This document shows, in pieces, positions 1 to 7,005 of a DNA stretch of 41,947 nt (positions are counted from its first letter, which is position 1; every line of letters begins with the position of its first letter). The notes under the pieces are model-generated. The model saw only the letters and a list, made by a program, of their open reading frames with translations, was not told the origin of the DNA and made no database searches. Origin of the DNA: Phyllobacteriaceae bacterium (GTDB lineage: Bacteria > Pseudomonadota > Alphaproteobacteria > Rhizobiales > Rhizobiaceae); assembly GCA_023954255.1 (NCBI GenBank), contig JAMLIH010000023.1, forward strand, positions 1-41,947. The letters run 5' to 3'. A program made the translations under genes and the position numbers.

Positions 1-150
1 CATTTCACGGCAGTGTTGATTGGCAGTCTGGTCGACCTGTATCTGCTTGCGCCGGGCAGCGGCAGGGAACGGGCTGCCATGCGCCGCGAAGTCGAAGCCC
101 ATTTGCTGCTGGCGCTGGAGCGGATGAACGGAGCGGACAAGACCGTCTGA
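1..150 (+). CDS. C-terminal fragment, possibly TetR-family regulator
   Basis: An open frame enters from the left edge and ends at TGA 148-150, giving 49 residues. The visible part is helical and hydrophobic (ending in LLLALERMNGADKTV), which resembles the last helices of the ligand-binding domain in TetR/AcrR regulators. The DNA-binding domain lies outside the window, so the family is only a guess. It converges on the polyphosphate kinase gene, with 7 bp between the stop codons. Confidence 0.4.
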   Translation, partial: HFTAVLIGSLVDLYLLAPGSGRERAAMRREVEAHLLLALERMNGADKTV

Positions 151-157
151 GCCGGAA

Positions 158-1021
158 TTACGGCCTGCCGATGATCTTGCGGTCGATCCTGCCGATCTTT
201 GCCGCGTCCTTGTCCTCATAGGGCAGGGCATGCAGGATGGTGCGGATGACGTTGATCCTCGCCCGCCGCTTGTCGTTGGAGCGCACCACGGTCCAAGGAG
301 CGTGCTTCGTGTGGGTCGCCGCAAACATCGTGTCGCGGGCAGCCGCATAGTCATCCCACTTGGTCAGTGCCTTGATATCGATGGGCGAGAGTTTCCAGAC
401 CTTTACCGGATCGTGCCGGCGATCGTGAAAGCGCTTGAGCTGCATTTCCTGGCCGATGGTCAGCCAGAACTTGAAGAAGTGGATGCCGTCGCGGGTGATC
501 ATCCGCTCGAAATCCGGCGTCTCGTCGAGGAACTTCTCGTGCTGCTCGGGTGTGCAGAAGCCCATCACCGGCTCGACGCCGGCCCGGTTGTACCAGGAGC
601 GGTCAAACAGGACCATTTCGCCCTTGGTGGGGAAGTGGTCCACATAGCGCTGGTAATACCATTGCCCCTGCTCGACATCGGAGGGCTTGGCGAGCGCCAC
701 GGAGCGCACCTTGCGCGGATTGAGGTTCTCACGAATGGCGCTGATCGTGCCGCCCTTGCCGGCGGCATCCCGCCCTTCGAAAAGGGCCATGACGCGCTCG
801 CCGCTTTCCTCCAGCCAGTAGAGAACCTTCACCAGTTCGGCCTGCAGGTCTTTCAGGCTGTCTTCGTAATCCTTGGTCTTCAGCCTGTCCTTGTAGGGGT
901 AGCCGTCGCTTGAAAGCGTATTGTCTTCCACCCATGCCGGCAGCGCCGGATTGTCGAGATCGAAGCGCCGGCGCTTGCCGCCGATATTGAGGGTCACGAT
1001 TGGGGCGTCAGGTATATTCAA
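158..1021 (-). CDS. ppk2: polyphosphate kinase 2 (PPK2), class I
   Basis: A 287-residue cytoplasmic enzyme of the PPK2 family, which transfers phosphate between polyphosphate and nucleoside diphosphates. Visible motifs are the Walker A loop [10 protein letters not shown] (about residues 82-91), the Walker B region [17 protein letters not shown] (about 138-154) and the lid with [16 protein letters not shown] (about 200-215). The length and single domain match class I PPK2. The start is TTG at 1021: the frame begins with Asn-Ile-Pro after it, and a GGGAG ribosome site lies 6 bases upstream. The gene lies downstream of gcrA on the same strand, with a terminator-like repeat between them. Whether it makes mainly ADP/ATP or GDP/GTP cannot be read from the sequence. 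Confidence 0.93.
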   Translation of the reverse strand: MNIPDAPIVTLNIGGKRRRFDLDNPALPAWVEDNTLSSDGYPYKDRLKTKDYEDSLKDLQAELVKVLYWLEESGERVMALFEGRDAAGKGGTISAIRENLNPRKVRSVALAKPSDVEQGQWYYQRYVDHFPTKGEMVLFDRSWYNRAGVEPVMGFCTPEQHEKFLDETPDFERMITRDGIHFFKFWLTIGQEMQLKRFHDRRHDPVKVWKLSPIDIKALTKWDDYAAARDTMFAATHTKHAPWTVVRSNDKRRARINVIRTILHALPYEDKDAAKIGRIDRKIIGRP

Positions 1022-1050
1022 GGCGAACTCCCGGCTCGGCCCTGATCAAG

Positions 1051-1119
1051 GGCCTGAATGCGTAAACACAATCAGCGGATTAAATCATGATCCCGCTTCT
1101 TTCGAAACGGGAAATGACC
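1051..1119 (-). repeat. dispersed terminator-like repeat, copy A
   Basis: Immediately after the gcrA stop codon (reading the minus strand) lies a nested hairpin: an outer TCAT/ATGA stem around CCCGTTTC-GAAA-GAAGCGGG, followed by GATTTAATCC and a conserved tail ending GCATTCAGGC. The same layout and tail occur after the hslO stop at 5381-5446. About 80% of positions match over the shared 47-base tail region, while the stems differ in sequence yet stay paired. It is probably a gene-end hairpin, either a terminator or a 3' stabiliser. Confidence 0.65.
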
Positions 1120-1656
1120 CTAGAACGCGTTGAACCCCGATCCGGAAGACAATTGCTTGGGAGTAGCCTTGTTGGCCGATCTCTGGCGCCGTTCCGCCGC
1201 AGGCTGGTAGGCAAGCCGGCAGTGGTATTCGCAATAGGGATCGCCATCGCGCACCTTGACGCCGCAAAAGCCGAAACCGGTCTCCTGAGGGTCGCCGACC
1301 GGAAACTTGCAGGTCTGCTCGGTAAGCTGCAGCAGATCCAGCATCAGCATGTCCGGTTTTTCGATGTCCGGCAGTTCGGCTGCCGGGCGCGGGTTTGCCG
1401 TCGCAGGTGCGCCGGTCCTCGTATTGCCGGCCGTTTTGGCCTTGGTCCCGCCGCTGTTCGCCCGGCTGGTGGCTGCCTTGCGGCGCGGAGCACCTGCCGC
1501 CGTGCCCTTGTTGCGGCCGGACAGGCCAAGGCGGTGAATCTTGCCGATCACCGCATTGCGGGTAACGCCGCCGAGTTCCGCCGCGATCTGGCTTGCGCTC
1601 AGCCCTTCTGCCCAGAGTTTCCGCAGCAGATCGACCCGTTCATCTGTCCATGACAT
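1120..1656 (-). CDS. gcrA: GcrA family cell cycle regulator
   Basis: The product is 178 residues when started at the ATG at 1656 (MSWTDERVDLLRKLWAEG). An upstream in-frame ATG at 1692 adds 12 unconserved residues and is less likely. GcrA binds sigma-70 RNA polymerase and activates promoters carrying methylated GANTC sites; it is found in alphaproteobacteria. The N-terminal helix-turn-helix (about residues 1-45, with ELGGVTRNAVIGKIHRLGL) is intact. The C-terminal polymerase-binding domain keeps the pattern C-x-FPxGDP, FCG, PYCxxHCRLAY. The middle is Ala/Arg/Thr-rich and probably disordered. The upstream gap holds DnaA-box and GANTC motifs, which fits the DnaA/CcrM-linked control known for this gene in Caulobacter. 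A terminator-like repeat follows the stop. Confidence 0.95.
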   Translation of the reverse strand: MSWTDERVDLLRKLWAEGLSASQIAAELGGVTRNAVIGKIHRLGLSGRNKGTAAGAPRRKAATSRANSGGTKAKTAGNTRTGAPATANPRPAAELPDIEKPDMLMLDLLQLTEQTCKFPVGDPQETGFGFCGVKVRDGDPYCEYHCRLAYQPAAERRQRSANKATPKQLSSGSGFNAF

Positions 1657-1794
1657 GGTTGAAAATTCCCGCTTTTTGCCGCAATCGGACATCGCAACGC
1701 CGGTAACACCCGGCGTCAGCCGATACCCTCCAAATTCTTATTTTCCCGGATGCCCACTTGTTCCTGGGACGCTGAAAATCCTAGCTTAGGGCTT

Positions 1795-1957
1795 GACTCG
1801 GTGACAAGCCGGAGGGGTGCAATAAGAATCGATTTTTCAGTTTATCCCCATATTCGGGAATCCCATTTCATAATCCTGTGGAAAGCAGAATCGGATTTGC
1901 CGATAGACTTGTGCCGTTTGGGAACTTTTGTGGATAAGCACGTCCCCTGCGGGACTC
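1795..1957. promoter_or_regulatory. DnaA-box and GANTC cluster upstream of gcrA
   Basis: This part of the 539-bp gcrA/argD gap holds five GANTC sites, the CcrM methylation target (1795, 1826, 1858, 1888 and 1953). Chance predicts fewer than one in 163 bp. It also holds a perfect DnaA box (TGTGGATAA, 1929-1937), an 8/9 match (TTATCCCCA, 1842-1850) and a 7/9 match (TGTGGAAAG, 1877-1885). In Caulobacter, DnaA activates gcrA. The motifs are seen directly; their use is inferred. Confidence 0.6.
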
Positions 1958-1990
1958 TCTTTCCCGGCCGAAGGCCATGGAGACGGCCTG

Positions 1991-2017
1991 CAGCACCCGC
2001 TCCGGTGCTGTTTATTT
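1991..2017 (+). terminator. intrinsic-terminator-like hairpin without an upstream gene
   Basis: A perfect 7-bp stem (CAGCACC / GGTGCTG) with a 6-base loop is followed by TTTATTT on the plus strand. No plus-strand gene precedes it, because gcrA runs the other way. It may therefore end a small RNA transcribed from the preceding 150-200 bp, which contains further short hairpins (GTCCC-CTGC-GGGAC and GGCC-GAA-GGCC). It could also simply insulate argD. Confidence 0.5.
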
Positions 2018-2046
2018 GACAATTTTCACAACCAGCGCGATATAGG
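2016..2046 (+). promoter_or_regulatory. candidate sigma-70 promoter for argD-argF-hslO
   Basis: A consensus -35 element TTGACA (2016-2021) is followed after 17 bases by GATATA (2039-2044), or after 19 bases by TATAGG (2041-2046). It would give an argD leader of roughly 145 nt. The -35 box overlaps the T-run of the preceding terminator-like hairpin. Confidence 0.5.
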
Positions 2047-2061
2047 GCTTGGAAGGACGTG

Positions 2062-2085
2062 CAGCTCGCCCGGTGAGGCGGGCTG
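2062..2085 (+). promoter_or_regulatory. hairpin in the argD leader, possible attenuator
   Basis: A 9-bp stem with one G-U pair (CAGCTCGCC / GGCGGGCTG) and loop CGGTGA is followed by a T-rich stretch, TTTGCTTTCT. It lies a short way into the predicted argD leader. A second hairpin, GTCGC-GCA-GCGAC, follows about 25 bases later. The pair could attenuate transcription of the arginine operon; no known riboswitch was recognised. Confidence 0.35.
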
Positions 2086-2195
2086 TTTGCTTTCTCGGGC
2101 AGCTTGATGTCGCGCAGCGACCCGTGCTGCAATGATTTTCACCCTCCAGCAGCGGCCATGCCGGGCTGGCGGTTCTTACGTTCCGGAGCACTCAG

Positions 2196-3401
2196 ATGGG
2201 CGCTGAAAAACACACGTTCTCAACCTATGCGCAACCCGACATCGAGTTTGTGCGCGGGGAAGGCGTGCGCCTGTACGACAACCGGGGGAACGAGTACCTC
2301 GACCTGACGGCCGGAATTGCCGTCAATGCCCTCGGTCATGCCAATCCTGAACTGGTGGCGGCGCTGACGGAACAGGCGGGCAAACTGTGGCACACTTCGA
2401 ACCTGTTTCCCGTTCAGGGTCAGGAGAAGGTCGCCAGGCTGCTGTGCGAGCATACCTTTGCCGACCGGGTGTTCTTCACCAATTCAGGTGCGGAGGCGCT
2501 GGAATGCTCGATCAAGACGGCGCGGCGCTATCACTACAACCGGGGCGATACGGACCGCATCAACATCCTCACCTTTGAGGGCGCCTTTCACGGCCGCACT
2601 CTGGCGACCATAGCCGCCGGTGCCCAGCCGAAATACCTGGAAGGGTTCGGACCCAAGGCACCGGGCTTCATTTCCCTGCCTTTCGGCGACGAAGACGCGC
2701 TCAATGCCGCGATCGATGAGAACACTGCCGCCATCCTGATCGAACCCATTCAGGGCGAGGGCGGTATCAGGGAAGTGCCCAACCAGATGCTCCGCGACCT
2801 GCGCCAGCTTTGCGACAGGCACGGCATTCTGCTGATCTACGACGAAGTCCAGACCGGCATTGGCCGCACCGGCAAACTGTTCGCCCACGAATGGGCGGGA
2901 GAAAACGGTGAGGCCGCGCCGGATATCATGGCGGTCGCCAAGGGACTGGGCGGCGGCTTTCCCGTTGGTGCCTGCCTTGCCCGGCAGGAAGTTGCCGACG
3001 CCCTCACGGCGGGAACCCACGGCACCACCTTCGGCGGCAATCCGCTGGCCATGGCGGTCGCTGCCAGGGTGCTGGAAATCGTCACCGCGGACGGTTTCCT
3101 CGAAGCGGTCAACCAGAAGGGCCTGCTGCTCAAGCAGATGCTGGCCGAGATCGTTGACCGCTATCCCCGTCTGGTTTCGGAGGTCCGCGGCAAGGGGCTG
3201 CTGCTGGGGCTGAAGGCGATTGTGCCCAATACGGATATCATTGCCGCTTTCCGGGAGCAGAAACTGCTTGCCGTCGGCGCCGGTGACAACGTGGTGCGTT
3301 TCGCGCCGCCGCTCACCATTACGCCGGACGAGCTGCGAGAGGCGCGAGAAAAGATGATCGCAGCTCTCGACGGCATGGCGCAGGCTGCGCCGGCAACCTG
3401 A
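2196..3401 (+). CDS. argD: acetylornithine aminotransferase
   Basis: A 401-residue class III PLP-dependent aminotransferase that converts N-acetylglutamate semialdehyde to N-acetylornithine in arginine synthesis. The PLP lysine is K249 in [14 protein letters not shown]. Other family marks are [28 protein letters not shown] and [13 protein letters not shown]. The length is typical. The ATG at 2196 has a GGAG ribosome site 7 bases upstream. It heads an argD-argF-hslO group with gaps of 38 and 33 bp, so one transcript is likely. Family members can also act in lysine synthesis (DapC activity), which the sequence does not exclude. Confidence 0.95.
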   Translation: MGAEKHTFSTYAQPDIEFVRGEGVRLYDNRGNEYLDLTAGIAVNALGHANPELVAALTEQAGKLWHTSNLFPVQGQEKVARLLCEHTFADRVFFTNSGAEALECSIKTARRYHYNRGDTDRINILTFEGAFHGRTLATIAAGAQPKYLEGFGPKAPGFISLPFGDEDALNAAIDENTAAILIEPIQGEGGIREVPNQMLRDLRQLCDRHGILLIYDEVQTGIGRTGKLFAHEWAGENGEAAPDIMAVAKGLGGGFPVGACLARQEVADALTAGTHGTTFGGNPLAMAVAARVLEIVTADGFLEAVNQKGLLLKQMLAEIVDRYPRLVSEVRGKGLLLGLKAIVPNTDIIAAFREQKLLAVGAGDNVVRFAPPLTITPDELREAREKMIAALDGMAQAAPAT

Positions 3402-3439
3402 CAAACACAAACCTGACCTTTGCGGGAAGGGAACATGAA

Positions 3440-4357
3440 ATGACCGATACACCCAGACACTTTCTCGATCTTTCGGCACTCGATGCGGGAACGCTGAACA
3501 CCATTCTGACCAATGCCGCCGCCATCAAGGGTGACGGGGACCATGACGCCAGGCCGCTGGCCGGCAAGACCCTGGCGATGATCTTCGAGAAACCCTCGAC
3601 CCGTACTCGCGTTTCCTTCGATGTCGGCATGCGCCAGCTCGGCGGCGAGACGATTTTCCTGTCGGGTGCCGAAATGCAGCTCGGCCGCTCGGAAACGATT
3701 GCTGACACCGCCCGAGTGCTGTCACGCTATGTCGACATCATCATGATCCGCACCACCGATCACGAGCGCCTGCGCGAACTGGCCGAATATGCTTCCGTGC
3801 CGGTCATCAACGGTCTGACCGATGACACCCATCCCTGCCAGATCATGGCCGACCTGATGACCTTTCAGGAACATCGCGGGCCGCTCGAAGGCCGCAAGCT
3901 TGCCTGGACGGGAGACGGCAACAACGTGCTGCATTCACTGATCGAGGGTGCTGCCCGCTTCGGCTATGAGCTTCACATTGCTGTACCCGAGGGGTCCGAA
4001 CCGGAAGCCCGCTACCTTGACTGGGCGAGGAAGAACGGCGGCACCATCCACCTCGGACACGATCCGCAGGCAGCAGTGGCGGACGCCGATTGCGTCTTCA
4101 CCGATTGCTGGGTTTCCATGAACCAGGAGCACCGTGCCAGGGGCCACAACGTTTTCATGCCGTTTCAGGTCAACGAGGAACTGATGGCGAAAGCAAAGCC
4201 CGACAGCCTCTTCATGCACTGCCTTCCCGCGCATCGCGGCGAGGAAGTGACCGACGCTGTAATGGACGGTCCCCACTCTGTGGTATTCGACGAAGCGGAA
4301 AACCGTCTCCATGCGCAAAAGGGCATCATTGCCTGGTGCATGGGGCTTGGTAACTGA
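3440..4357 (+). CDS. argF: ornithine carbamoyltransferase
   Basis: A 305-residue cytosolic enzyme joining ornithine and carbamoyl phosphate to make citrulline. The carbamoyl-phosphate loop [10 protein letters not shown], the THPCQ motif and the ornithine-side motif [11 protein letters not shown] are all present. The length is normal. The ATG at 3440 follows a strong GGAAGGGA ribosome site. It lies between argD and hslO on the same strand, the usual order in Rhizobiales. Confidence 0.96.
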   Translation: MTDTPRHFLDLSALDAGTLNTILTNAAAIKGDGDHDARPLAGKTLAMIFEKPSTRTRVSFDVGMRQLGGETIFLSGAEMQLGRSETIADTARVLSRYVDIIMIRTTDHERLRELAEYASVPVINGLTDDTHPCQIMADLMTFQEHRGPLEGRKLAWTGDGNNVLHSLIEGAARFGYELHIAVPEGSEPEARYLDWARKNGGTIHLGHDPQAAVADADCVFTDCWVSMNQEHRARGHNVFMPFQVNEELMAKAKPDSLFMHCLPAHRGEEVTDAVMDGPHSVVFDEAENRLHAQKGIIAWCMGLGN

Positions 4358-4390
4358 TCTCCCGCAGCAGCAACCGCACGAAAGAAACCC

Positions 4391-5380
4391 ATGACACAGG
4401 AAGCGTCCCAGCGGCCGTCTCTCGCCGGCATCGATTCGGTTCTGCCGTTTCACGTACCGGCGCTGGACGTGCGCGGCCGGGCCGTTCAGCTTGGCCCCGT
4501 GCTCTCGGCCATACTCGACCGTCACGCATATCCGGACCCGGTTTCGCGTCTGCTGGGTGAAGTGGTCGTCCTGACCGTGTTGCTGGGAAGCTCGCTGAAG
4601 TTCGATGGCCGTTTCACCATCCAGACCCAGAGCGACGGGCCGGTGTCCCTGCTGGTGGTGGACTTCAAGACGCCCGGCGCCGTGCGTGCCTATGCGGGCT
4701 TCGATGCCGAACGCGTTGCCCGGGCCGAGGCAGAGGGGACCGACACGCCGGAGGAATTGCTCGGCAAGGGCATCCTCGCCATGACCATCGACCAGGGTGC
4801 GCATACCCAGCGCTATCAGGGTATTGTCGAACTGTCGGGCGCAAGCCTGGAGGAAGTGGCGCAGGCCTATTTCCGCCAGTCGGAACAGATTCCCACCCAT
4901 GTGCGCCTTGCCGTGTCCCGCCTGGTGATGCCGGCAACCGATGGCCAGGGTTCCTCGCGGACCTGGCAGGGCGGCGGCGTTCTGGTCCAGTTCCTGCCCG
5001 ATGCGTCGGAGCGGTATACGCCGCGAGATCTGCCGGGCGGCGATGCGCCGGAAGAAGCCGATGAATTGCCTGACGAAGAGACCGACGAAGCGTGGGTTGA
5101 GGCCAGAATTCTGGCAGAGACCATCCGCGATGATGAATTGACCGATCCCGAAATCGGTTCCGAGCGGCTGCTCTACCGCCTTTTCCACGAACACGGCGTG
5201 CGGGTTCACGAGTCAAGCCGTATCGAGGACAAGTGCAGTTGCAGCCGTGAAAAGATTCTCAACGTTCTGAAATCCCTGCCGCCCGATGAGCTCGAAGAAA
5301 GCTGGCAGGATGGCAAGATCACCACCAACTGCGAGTTCTGCAGCACGGTTTACACCGTAAAACCCGGCGATCTGGACTAG
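4391..5380 (+). CDS. hslO: Hsp33 family redox-regulated chaperone
   Basis: A 329-residue Hsp33, a cytoplasmic holdase that switches on when its zinc-bound cysteines are oxidised. The C-terminal redox switch is intact: C282-S-C284 and C314-E-F-C317. An acidic linker rich in Glu and Asp lies at about residues 215-245. It is the last gene of the argD-argF-hslO group. A terminator-like repeat (5381-5446) begins at the base after the stop codon. Confidence 0.94.
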   Translation: MTQEASQRPSLAGIDSVLPFHVPALDVRGRAVQLGPVLSAILDRHAYPDPVSRLLGEVVVLTVLLGSSLKFDGRFTIQTQSDGPVSLLVVDFKTPGAVRAYAGFDAERVARAEAEGTDTPEELLGKGILAMTIDQGAHTQRYQGIVELSGASLEEVAQAYFRQSEQIPTHVRLAVSRLVMPATDGQGSSRTWQGGGVLVQFLPDASERYTPRDLPGGDAPEEADELPDEETDEAWVEARILAETIRDDELTDPEIGSERLLYRLFHEHGVRVHESSRIEDKCSCSREKILNVLKSLPPDELEESWQDGKITTNCEFCSTVYTVKPGDLD

Positions 5381-5446
5381 ATCGTTTCACGTTTCTTCGG
5401 AAACGGGACAACGATTTAATCCGTTGGTTTTGTTTGCGCATTCAGG
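5381..5446 (+). repeat. dispersed terminator-like repeat, copy B
   Basis: Directly after the hslO TAG comes an outer stem ATCGTT/AACGAT enclosing CGTTTC-TTCG-GAAACG, closed by a stable UUCG tetraloop. It is followed by TTTAATCCG and the tail ending GCATTCAGGC, as in copy A (1051-1119). Both copies start at the stop codon of the gene they follow and share orientation relative to it. Confidence 0.65.
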
Positions 5447-5616
5447 CTTTTCCGATTCCGTCAAAACCTGAATTGCTCTAGCGGGTACAAAATGCCGCTG
5501 GTTTTGCGGCGCTGCCTGAACGGTTTGTAACTTGCCCGCCGAACAGCTTCCGGTATGGTCGCGGCCGATAACAGGTTCACGATACATGCCGTGAGGCGAG
5601 GCTGGCAGCCATTTCT

Positions 5617-7005
5617 ATGCTTCAGAAAAGCGACATAGCCGGAGCAAAACCGGAACAGCAGGCAGATGGCGGGGGAGACGGCGGCTCTGGCCGCCCGCCA
5701 GCGGCGGGCCTGCTCACCCGCCTCAGCTTTGGTGCCGTGCAACTGGCGTTGATGGCCGTCGTGCTCGCGCTTGCGTTCGCGGCGACCCGTTATCTCGTCA
5801 ACACCAAGCCGGAAGTGCCGAAAAGACCGATTTTCCCGGCAGTCTACACGGTTGAAACAACGCCGGCGCAACAGGGCAGCCACCAGCCGAGTATCCGGGT
5901 TTATGGAGAGATCGTTGCTGCCCGGTCCGTCGATCTGCGCAGTCTGGTGTCCGGTCAGGTGACTGCCGTCAATGCAAAGCTCAAATCCGGCGGCGTGGTC
6001 GACAAGGGCGAGGTGCTGCTTGAAATCGACCGCTTCAACTTCGAAGGCGCGCTGCGCGAGGCGCGGGCCAATGCTGCCGAAACCGAGGCCAAGATCGCCG
6101 AAGCCAATGCCCGTATCGAACTGGAAAAGAGCAAGCTGACTTCCCTGCGTGACCAGTTGCAGCTCGCTCGTAACGATCTTGCCCGCATCGAGCAGCTGCG
6201 CAGCCGGGGTGCTGCAACCGAAAAACAGGTGGAGGATCGCAAGCTGATCCTTTCCCAGCGCGGGCAGTCCGTCGAGCAAAGCGAGATCACGCTTACGGTG
6301 GAAAACGCCAGAATCGAGCAGCTGCGCGCCAACATGCTGCGGCTCAACTGGAAGATCGAGCAGTCGATGCGCGATCTGGAAAACACGCGCCTTACAGCAC
6401 CTTTCCGCGCTACCGTGCGCTCAAGCACGGTCGAGATCGGCAAGCTCGTCAGCGCCAATGATGTGGTCGTCTCGATGTATCAGGGCGACACACTCGAAGC
6501 GCGGTTCGTTCTCACCGATGAGCGGTTCGGCAGGCTTCAGGCCGACAAGGCCGGCGTGGCCGGGCGCGCTGTCGAAGTGGTGTGGAATGTCGGCGGCATC
6601 GACTATCCCTATACCGGCGTGGTCGACCGCATCGGCGCAGAAATTGCCTCGGCAAGCGGCGGGGTAGAGCTGTTTGCCACCGTTGATCCCGGCGACGGGC
6701 CGTTACAGTTGCGCCCCGGCGCCTTTGTCGAGATCACCTTGCCTGACCGGACTTTCGGCAGTCATTTCCGGCTTCCCGAAACCAGCCTGTACGATGGCAA
6801 CCGGGTTTATGTCGTCGTTGACGGGGCATTGCAGGAACGCACAGTCGAAGTGGCCGCCTATGATGGCGATCATGTGCTGATCGGGTCGGGCATCGAAAAA
6901 GGCGCCGAGGTGCTGGTCACCCGGATATCCGAGATCGGCCCCGGGTTGAAGGTTCGTACCGAAGGCCAGGCCGAACCGTCCCGCACCAGCAACGGGAGCC
7001 AGTAG
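5617..7005 (+). CDS. RND efflux periplasmic adaptor (membrane fusion protein)
   Basis: A 462-residue HlyD/AcrA-type adaptor linking an inner-membrane RND pump to an outer-membrane channel. After a Gly/Pro-rich N-terminus, one membrane anchor (about residues 35-55) is followed by a lipoyl/barrel-sandwich region. Next come a long charged coiled-coil hairpin (about 145-250) and a beta-barrel. There is no lipobox, so it is probably held by the N-terminal helix. The stop codon (7003-7005) abuts the ATG of the pump gene, so the two are co-translated. The substrate is unknown. No outer-membrane channel or local regulator is next to the pair. Confidence 0.88.
   Translation: MLQKSDIAGAKPEQQADGGGDGGSGRPPAAGLLTRLSFGAVQLALMAVVLALAFAATRYLVNTKPEVPKRPIFPAVYTVETTPAQQGSHQPSIRVYGEIVAARSVDLRSLVSGQVTAVNAKLKSGGVVDKGEVLLEIDRFNFEGALREARANAAETEAKIAEANARIELEKSKLTSLRDQLQLARNDLARIEQLRSRGAATEKQVEDRKLILSQRGQSVEQSEITLTVENARIEQLRANMLRLNWKIEQSMRDLENTRLTAPFRATVRSSTVEIGKLVSANDVVVSMYQGDTLEARFVLTDERFGRLQADKAGVAGRAVEVVWNVGGIDYPYTGVVDRIGAEIASASGGVELFATVDPGDGPLQLRPGAFVEITLPDRTFGSHFRLPETSLYDGNRVYVVVDGALQERTVEVAAYDGDHVLIGSGIEKGAEVLVTRISEIGPGLKVRTEGQAEPSRTSNGSQ

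Noticed and set aside
1795-1957. DnaA boxes as a chromosomal origin
   Set aside because: Alphaproteobacterial origins usually lie near hemE and related genes, none of which are here; control of gcrA explains the boxes better.
3935-5209. Long minus-strand frame opposite argF/hslO
   Set aside because: Composition is that of an antisense shadow of well-supported genes; no start signal or family.
5381-5400. GTTTCACG resembling a ParB parS site
   Set aside because: Only half of the parS palindrome is present, and it lies within the repeat after hslO.
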